Both the position numbers and the translations under genes were made by a program. DNA of 19,863 nt, taken from positions 1 to 19,863 of the forward strand of contig CANISN010000008.1 of the NCBI GenBank assembly GCA_947470165.1, in the 5' to 3' direction. The notes beneath the pieces were generated by a model, which worked only from the letters and a program-made list of their open reading frames with translations, was not told where the DNA came from and ran no database searches. Positions 14,811 to 19,863 of this stretch are shown piece after piece. Positions within the stretch are counted from its first letter, which is position 1. Each line of letters begins with the position of its first letter. Source of the DNA: Burkholderiaceae bacterium (lineage in GTDB: Bacteria > Pseudomonadota > Gammaproteobacteria > Burkholderiales > Burkholderiaceae).

Positions 14811-16313
14811 TTAAGCCTGCATATAACCATATCTTAAGTTTGTTCTTCCATCACCATACTGGTCATAATTCACTTTTGCTAAAGCAACCTTATCAGTCAT
14901 TAAAGCTGCTCGTTGTGCAGCAGTAAAATCATAGAGCCGTGCAGAATTTTCACCGAAGATCGCCCGCTTCACTGGCCCATCTGCAGGCCCCAGGGGATTA
15001 AAACCATATTTTTTCTGCATATCCTCAGGAATTTCTAATCTACGCAAGGCCTCTATTTGCCACTGGGGTGATCCAGTCCAAATGGCATCAGTCCCCCAAA
15101 CAACGTGATCCGCCCCCAAACCTTGAATTAGCTGACCCAACATCGCAGCACATAACCTTGGCTCAGCAATAGTACTTTGAGCAAAAATTTGACCTAAATC
15201 ACCGTAGACATTCGTGACACCCGTTTTTTGTGGGATCTGAGCTAAATCTGTTACCCAATCAATGCGACCTGATTGTCTAAATTGCTCCCAACCTATATCC
15301 CAGGTTCCGCCTGTATAACGAAAAGCGGAATGGTAAATAACAAAATTCAACTGAGGCCAATCTTTAGCAGCTTTCGCAACATCATCTACTTTCGCATAAG
15401 CTAATAAGTGAGGATATTGCTGTGTGATAGATGGTGGATATAGACCCTTATGAACACAGACGTTCGCTAAACTTGGCTTAGCTTTACTCCATTTTGCTAA
15501 CTTTTCATAAAATGGATAAAGTAATTTTTCATCATCAAGACGCCAAGGATGCTTTGAAAGTTGCTTATTTGTGTTATCGCCAATGGTGTAACCCTTAAAG
15601 GAATCTGGCTTTAAATTTTCATGATCCGCTTCGGCCTTTTCCAACCAACCCGGCATTCCCGGCATAAAAATTGCGTGTGAGAACATTCTTTTGGTACCGG
15701 ATTCTTGATTGACCGATTGACGAGCCTGCGCCTTCATTGCATTAGTTAAAAACCAATCTCGAGGATCCTCGGATCCAGAGCCAGAAATCAATGCCACTTT
15801 AGTATCGCTATCTAAGTAAACCTCTTTAAAGTAATTGGCAAATTTCAAGTCATCCAAGGTTTGTGGCTTGCCTACTAAAGCAGGATTCCATGAGGCTTTA
15901 CCTACCGCCTCACGGGATCTCACAAAGCCCTCTAACCTAGTATCGTCACGCAGGAAATGGGTGTGCATATCCATGATGAACTGATCTTTTAATACGGCAG
16001 CCCGTTCATTGGCCAGTTCTGGAGTTGCGGCCTCTGCGTGACTAACCCTATATAGTGGGCCAAAAGTGTCATTCATTGCAATAAAAGCTGCTGCCATCCC
16101 TGCGGCGCTTTGAAAAAATCGGCGGCGAGGTATCCCTTGGTGCTTAGCAAGTGTTGTACCAATCCCCTTTATACGACTCTCAAATTCTTTTTGCTTAGGA
16201 GTCTGGATTCCAGGCAAAAACTCGTCGCTTGAAATTGCCTGGGTAGGTATTGGTGAACGAAAGTGCGCTTTTTCTGCTGGAATTAATTTTGCAATCTCAT
16301 CAGGGCTCATCAT
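14811..16313 (-). CDS. Amidohydrolase-2 (ACMSD-type) family protein with a Tat-like motif
   Basis: A metal-dependent hydrolase or decarboxylase of the amidohydrolase-2 group, 500 residues. Metal and catalytic positions visible: HTH at 117-119 (MDMHTHFL), His288 in CVHKGLY, His328 in IYHSAFR and Asp409 in WGTDAIW, in family order. Upstream of the domain, GIPRRRFFQSAAGMAAAFIA (60-79) is a twin-arginine-like motif plus hydrophobic stretch, which suggests export by Tat or a membrane anchor; it is unusual because about 60 residues precede it. A later start giving a normal Tat peptide would need a codon near residue 60, and none has a ribosome-binding site. The stated start also lacks a good site. 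Substrate unknown; it stands alone between nrdJ and the ThDP pair. Confidence 0.85.
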   Translation of the reverse strand: MMSPDEIAKLIPAEKAHFRSPIPTQAISSDEFLPGIQTPKQKEFESRIKGIGTTLAKHQGIPRRRFFQSAAGMAAAFIAMNDTFGPLYRVSHAEAATPELANERAAVLKDQFIMDMHTHFLRDDTRLEGFVRSREAVGKASWNPALVGKPQTLDDLKFANYFKEVYLDSDTKVALISGSGSEDPRDWFLTNAMKAQARQSVNQESGTKRMFSHAIFMPGMPGWLEKAEADHENLKPDSFKGYTIGDNTNKQLSKHPWRLDDEKLLYPFYEKLAKWSKAKPSLANVCVHKGLYPPSITQQYPHLLAYAKVDDVAKAAKDWPQLNFVIYHSAFRYTGGTWDIGWEQFRQSGRIDWVTDLAQIPQKTGVTNVYGDLGQIFAQSTIAEPRLCAAMLGQLIQGLGADHVVWGTDAIWTGSPQWQIEALRRLEIPEDMQKKYGFNPLGPADGPVKRAIFGENSARLYDFTAAQRAALMTDKVALAKVNYDQYGDGRTNLRYGYMQA

Positions 16314-16790
16314 CGCTTAAGCCTTCTTTAGTTAAATTATAGTAATACACATTGATATTTTTTAATTAAGTAAAACTATTATTCACTGTTATTTAATATT
16401 TTGCTTAAATAATAAAGGCTATTACATGTGGTCGGGCACTACTTAAAGTAATGCTTAATAGATTGGTATCGCGTGAATTATTTGCGCTTATTAACCGCAA
16501 ACAAGCATGCCATCAGCGGGATAACTAAAACCAATGCCTTAGATGGGCGACCCTTCAATATTGCACTCAATCATTTATGTCGCTGTATTGCTAATGTTAA
16601 TTTGGCCACAAGCATGGCAACCGGCATTATTCAGGCTGAACACTCGATTAAGATCGAGCCCCACATGGATCTAGATTATATGGGTGAAGCATTCCTACAT
16701 ATGGGACAACCCCCTCTTAAAAGCAACATTCTATTTATGAGCATCATGATCACGAACACGCCTTTTATAAGTAAGGGTTAATTACCTGGG
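16314..16790. other. Gene-free interval between nrdJ and the amidohydrolase
   Basis: 477 bases. It contains palindromic repeat copy 3 at 16436-16459, next to a minus-strand ...GATACCA sequence that mirrors the relic-plus-palindrome order at 7328-7387. A plus-strand 102-codon frame from GTG 16473 has no ribosome-binding site and no recognisable content. Minus-strand frames are broken by several stops; a decayed gene cannot be excluded, but I recognise none. Confidence 0.5.
16436..16459. repeat. Intergenic palindromic repeat, copy 3
   Basis: GCA-C-TACTT and AAGTA-A-TGC around a central A. Bases 16440-16459 are the exact inverse complement of 7327-7346 (20 of 20). Flanking bases on the minus-upstream side are also similar (CCAATCTA here, CCAACCTC at 7360). 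Confidence 0.6.
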
Positions 16791-19178
16791 TTACCCACAA
16801 CTTCCTAAGTGTCCGCATTGGGTGCAGTAGTCGCAGCCATCCTTGCGGATCACAGCATGTGCACCACATTCAACACATTTCTTGCCGACCATTACTGGCG
16901 GAGTAGATGCCCCACGAATAGGCGCTTCCGAGAGATCATTCGTAGCACCGCCATTACGCCGCTTAATAATATTTTGAATGGCATAACCAATTGCAGCGAC
17001 TTCGGAGTCGTGCCATAAAGGCATTCGCGTGCCATCAATTTTCTCAAAAGTACCGAGTCGGACCGCACCTCTATCCCAAGCAACTTTTCGCATATCACTT
17101 AAAGCACGTTCTAAAAATCCACCGCGTGCAGCCAGTGAAAGCAAGCGCATGCTTGAAGTAATCCATTGTTGTGATTCGCCATTTTGACCAACTGGCATAA
17201 AAAATTCAATGGCACGCTCAATCGAGCCGCCAGCTTGACTCTTCAAGGGGATCGCAATAAAGGATACTACTAGATACAAAGTCTTATGCCCCTCTTGTGT
17301 CCAGTACTCAATTTTTTCAGCGACAGCAGGTAAGATGCCCTTGGGGCGACTTTCCACAACAACTCTCATGGGATCTGCAACATCATCACTGGGTGATGAA
17401 GAGTCATCCTTGCTAGGACCAAGATCCAATACAGATCCCAAAATACTATTCGGGCGGTAAGTGGCTAAACCCTTCAGGTTTGCACGCCATGCCTGGGTAT
17501 AAAGACTCTTAAAGTCATCGTAAGGATAGTTCACTGGCACGTTGACGGTTTTAGAGATGGCGGTATCAATAAAAGGTTGTACGGCTTGCATCATGGCGAT
17601 GTGATCGGTAGCCGACATTTCTAATGCGGAAATAAAATACTTGGGTAGATTTTCTACATCACCACCCAAATCTCGATACATGCGCCACGCATGATCCTCA
17701 ACAGCATATTCAGTTGTACTTCCGTCAGCCTCACGCTTTTTACGACGATAGACCCATGAGAATGCTGGTTCAATCCCATTAGAAGCATTATCAGCAAATG
17801 CCAAACTCACAGTACCCGTTGGTGCGATCGATAGTAAGTGGCTATTGCGTATACCAAACTGACGAATATCATTTTTTAGCTTGTCATCTAGTCGACAAAC
17901 AAAACTATCACTGCCAAGATATTTTTCAACATCTAGACTTGGAAATGATCCCTTCTCTTTTGCTAATTCAACTGATGCCTCATATGCTGCATCACGCATG
18001 ACACGAGCAATCTTGGCAGCCACAATGCGCGCACCTTCTTCGTTGTATGGTAACTTCAGCATTACTAGAGCATCACCAAGACCAGTAAAGCCAACACCAA
18101 TGCGGCGTTTAATCCTAGCTTCTTCAGCTTGCTCAGGTAAGGGCCAATAAGTAGCGTCTAAAACGTTATCAAGCATTCGCACCTGAATCTTCACGACTGA
18201 GATGAATGCCTCAAAATCAAAGCTCGGTTCGCCAGCAAAGCCAAAAGGATTTTTAATAAAACGCGGTAATATTACAGGGCCTAAGTCACAACAACCATAT
18301 GGTGGTAAAGGTTGTTCGCCACATGGATTTGTAGCGGAAATGCTTTCACAATAATTTAAGTTGTTATCGCGGTTGATATTATCTAAAAATAAAATTCCAG
18401 GTTCTGCAAAATCGTAGGCAGACTTCATGACTGCCTCCCAGATTTCTTTTGCCTCTACTTTGCGATAGACCCATAGTCCACTTGCTATTTGATATGCACC
18501 TTCAGCAATCGCATTTTTAGCTGGCTTCGCCTTATGAATTAATTCCCATGATTGATTACCTTCTACCGCTTTCATAAATGCACTAGATACACCAACTGAA
18601 ACATTGAAGTTATTCCAACGTCCAGTTGCTCTCTTTGCAGTAATGAACTCAAAAATATCGGGATGGTCAATTCGTAAAACACCCATCTGTGCACCACGCC
18701 TTGCTCCAGCACTCTCCACTGTCGAGCAGGACATATCAAAAACATTAATATAACTGCAAGGCCCCGAAGCAATCGAGGCCGTTCCTTTCACTTCGGCACC
18801 TTTGGGGCGAATGCGTGAGAAGTCATATCCCACACCACCACCACGACGCATCGTCTCGGCAGCCTGCTTTAGGGCCTCATAGATTCCTGGAAAACCTTCG
18901 GCATCAAAGCCTTGGATACAGTCCCCCACAGGCTGCACAAAGCAATTGATCAGCGTCGCCTGTATATTTGTGCCGGCCGCACTCATAATGCGGCCCGCGC
19001 CAATCGCACCATTGCGCAAATTCTCTAAAAAGAGTTTCTCAATATCGGCACGAATAGAGAGATCTTCAACATCTGACAGGCCTTTAGCAACACGTTGAAA
19101 AATTTGATCGGGCTCATACTCACCATCTTTGGCATATTTTTCAATGAGTACATCAGTGCTAATTGGTTGGATTGACAT
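16791..19178 (-). CDS. nrdJ: Adenosylcobalamin-dependent (class II) ribonucleotide reductase
   Basis: Reduces ribonucleotides to deoxyribonucleotides with a thiyl radical made from adenosylcobalamin, so it needs no oxygen. The 795 residues include Cys79 in TLINCFV, the radical-site motif NPCGE (284-288, thiyl Cys286 and Glu288) and Cys297 in PYGCCDLG; the 11-residue gap from Cys286 to Cys297 fits the redox-pair spacing in NrdJ. MRRGGGVGYDFSRIRPKG (110-127), GARRGAQMGVLRIDHPDIFEF and IAPTGTVSLAFADNASNGIEP are further family blocks. The C-terminus has a Cys-rich zinc-ribbon-like end (CVECG...CDYCTQCG) with cysteines that can re-reduce the active site. GGAG lies nine bases before the ATG. A perfect FNR box sits upstream, and no cobalamin riboswitch was recognised. 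Confidence 0.95.
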   Translation of the reverse strand: MSIQPISTDVLIEKYAKDGEYEPDQIFQRVAKGLSDVEDLSIRADIEKLFLENLRNGAIGAGRIMSAAGTNIQATLINCFVQPVGDCIQGFDAEGFPGIYEALKQAAETMRRGGGVGYDFSRIRPKGAEVKGTASIASGPCSYINVFDMSCSTVESAGARRGAQMGVLRIDHPDIFEFITAKRATGRWNNFNVSVGVSSAFMKAVEGNQSWELIHKAKPAKNAIAEGAYQIASGLWVYRKVEAKEIWEAVMKSAYDFAEPGILFLDNINRDNNLNYCESISATNPCGEQPLPPYGCCDLGPVILPRFIKNPFGFAGEPSFDFEAFISVVKIQVRMLDNVLDATYWPLPEQAEEARIKRRIGVGFTGLGDALVMLKLPYNEEGARIVAAKIARVMRDAAYEASVELAKEKGSFPSLDVEKYLGSDSFVCRLDDKLKNDIRQFGIRNSHLLSIAPTGTVSLAFADNASNGIEPAFSWVYRRKKREADGSTTEYAVEDHAWRMYRDLGGDVENLPKYFISALEMSATDHIAMMQAVQPFIDTAISKTVNVPVNYPYDDFKSLYTQAWRANLKGLATYRPNSILGSVLDLGPSKDDSSSPSDDVADPMRVVVESRPKGILPAVAEKIEYWTQEGHKTLYLVVSFIAIPLKSQAGGSIERAIEFFMPVGQNGESQQWITSSMRLLSLAARGGFLERALSDMRKVAWDRGAVRLGTFEKIDGTRMPLWHDSEVAAIGYAIQNIIKRRNGGATNDLSEAPIRGASTPPVMVGKKCVECGAHAVIRKDGCDYCTQCGHLGSCG

Positions 19179-19277
19179 ACGTTACGGGCTCCAAAGATTT
19201 TTTATTAACTCGGAAGCGGATTTAATTTGACTGCCAGATGGCGCGCTCTGTGACTTATAAAATTCCACTATCAGAGC

Positions 19278-19319
19278 ATGATGAAGGCAGTCCTTATCAA
19301 CGCTTTTGATACAAATCAA
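19278..19319 (-). promoter_or_regulatory. Class II FNR-type promoter of nrdJ
   Basis: TTGAT-ACAA-ATCAA at 19306-19319 is a perfect FNR box (read TTGATTTGTATCAA on the minus strand). CATCAT at 19278-19283 (4 of 6 to TATAAT) follows at exactly 22 bases, giving a box centre at -41.5, a predicted +1 at A 19271 and a 93-base leader. The geometry is identical to the HPP promoter. Activation under oxygen limitation would suit an oxygen-independent reductase. Confidence 0.75.
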
Positions 19320-19545
19320 GAAAGCATTTGATATTTTTTAAGGCTGTATTGGAACCTTGAATTCCAGTCAAAAAAAGCGCTTAAGAATCAATACTTAGCG
19401 AAAAGAGGCATGTAAACTGGTAATAACACCAAGGTACTGACAAAAGGCCTGAGTTACGCCTATTCAGAGTCGCATTTATGAAAAGGTGATTGCTTCTGTT
19501 AGTTACTAAAACAATCCTACCTATAATGTTAAAAAACACCGTTCG

Positions 19546-19565
19546 TTACTTAAATTAACGCTCAA
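19546..19565. repeat. Intergenic palindromic repeat, copy 4 (diverged)
   Basis: TTACTTAAATTAACGCTCAA matches the inverse complement of the 7328-7354 palindrome at 17 of 20 positions (TTACTTAAA, TAA, GCT and AA shared). The second arm is degraded. It lies just beyond the decayed terminator and relic that follow the SDR gene. Confidence 0.4.
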
Positions 19566-19606
19566 ATGACAAAACCCTCACCATTTTTAGTGACAGCTTA
19601 CTTTTC

Positions 19607-19633
19607 TGGTGGCCCAAGATGAATTGAACTTTA
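19607..19633 (-). other. tRNA-3'-end-like relic
   Basis: On the minus strand TTCAATT (a perfect T-loop consensus) is followed by CATC, TTGGGCC, A and CCA; the T-stem is one base short and its 5' strand does not pair. A decayed hairpin (19571-19600) follows. Together with its flank it is about 75% identical to 2688-2728. It sits 55 bases past the SDR stop. Confidence 0.35.
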
Positions 19634-19687
19634 CGCTTCCATTACTTTTTCTCTTTGAGAGGGTCAAAATTGAGGATGAATCTTTAT

Positions 19688-19863
19688 TTATGCCATTCCC
19701 TGTCCACCATTCACATCTAAGGTTGCGCCCGTTATAAATCCAGCATCATCTGAAGCAAAAAAAGCAACTACTCCTGATATATCTTCCGCAACAGCGTGTC
19801 TTCGTAACGGAATCTCAAGTAGTACTTTTGCTCGTTCATCTGGGGTTCTTCGTGATTCCCAAA
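19688..19863 (-). CDS. SDR family oxidoreductase, C-terminal end (cut by window edge)
   Basis: The last 58 codons of a classical short-chain dehydrogenase/reductase. Visible are RTPDERAKVLLEIPLRRHAV (the substrate-side helix), AEDISGVVAFFASDDAGFIT and the family ending GATLDVNGGQGMA, where FITGATLDVNGG is the nearly invariant last strand. The catalytic Tyr-Lys and the NAD(P)-binding glycines lie off the right edge, so cofactor and substrate cannot be told. TAA is at 19688-19690. Confidence 0.9.
   Translation of the reverse strand, partial: WESRRTPDERAKVLLEIPLRRHAVAEDISGVVAFFASDDAGFITGATLDVNGGQGMA

Larger units (their letters stand above)
19179..19687. other. Intergenic region between nrdJ and the SDR gene
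   Basis: 509 bases. It holds the nrdJ leader (about 93 bases) and FNR promoter, a perfect TATAAT on the plus strand at 19522-19527 without a good -35 or a gene downstream, palindromic repeat copy 4 (19546-19565), a decayed terminator (19571-19600) and a tRNA-like relic (19607-19633). I looked for B12-box elements in the leader and saw none. Confidence 0.55.

Noticed and set aside
16473..16781. A 102-codon plus-strand frame from GTG in the gap beside nrdJ
   Set aside because: No ribosome-binding site, no recognisable motif or domain, and it overlaps only a repeat-bearing intergenic stretch.
19179..19305. Possible cobalamin riboswitch in the nrdJ leader
   Set aside because: The leader has GGCAGTC-like fragments but no B12-box consensus, and the predicted 93-base leader is too short for the element.
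19522..19527. Perfect TATAAT on the plus strand
   Set aside because: No good -35 at 16-18 bases and no plus-strand gene follows; in an AT-rich gap this can be chance.
1..19863. CRISPR array, integrase, transposase or phage structural genes
   Set aside because: No regularly spaced repeats and no such coding sequences were seen; only short relics hint at past insertion.

Overview
The window looks like a piece of a small-genome, moderately low-GC member of the Burkholderiales, most like Polynucleobacter. The pointers are Bug/TctC-type solute receptors (one intact, one decayed), CaiB/BaiF, FrnE-type DsbA, GST and FMN-binding glutamate-synthase-like proteins. The taxon is inferred from gene style and composition; nothing diagnostic such as rRNA is present. 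Most genes lie on the minus strand in short catabolic or accessory units. No complete integrase, transposase or CRISPR array was seen.

Layout from left to right: a CaiB/BaiF CoA-transferase cut by the window edge (minus), diverging from a nitroreductase (plus); a broken Bug receptor gene (minus); a FrnE-like DsbA-family protein (plus). Next is a four-gene minus operon from 6156 down to 2812: aspartate-dehydrogenase-like, RraA-like, Bug receptor and a RidA/CnbZ-like protein. Then come an HPP-family membrane protein (minus), a 556-base gene-free patch rich in repeats, a GST plus tautomerase pair (minus), and a membrane protein with a His/Met-rich tail (DUF6803-like) preceded by a small His/Cys-rich secreted protein (minus). 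A membrane-anchored glutamate-synthase-like FMN protein follows (plus), then a ThDP-enzyme plus aldehyde-dehydrogenase pair (minus), an amidohydrolase with an internal Tat-like motif (minus), a class II (B12-dependent) ribonucleotide reductase nrdJ (minus), and the 3' end of an SDR gene at the right edge (minus).

How the genes may work together: the 2812-6156 operon can be read as uptake and oxidative deamination of an aspartate-like acid. The dehydrogenase would give an imine/oxaloacetate, the RidA-like protein would clear the imine, and the RraA-like protein would cleave or decarboxylate the oxoacid. This is inference. The 8623-9635 pair looks like metal handling.

The strongest non-coding signals are two perfect FNR boxes (TTGAT-N4-ATCAA), one before the HPP gene and one before nrdJ. 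Both lie exactly 22 bases from a plausible -10 hexamer, the canonical class II FNR geometry, and in the HPP case the predicted +1 is the A of the start codon, so that mRNA would be leaderless. The gaps also hold a pattern I have not seen described: decayed tRNA-3'-end-like sequences, all on the minus strand, most of them just past the 3' end of a minus-strand gene unit. A terminator or a short palindromic repeat follows most of them. Together with a 62-base diverged direct repeat around the HPP gene, this suggests a region built by repeated insertions that have since eroded.
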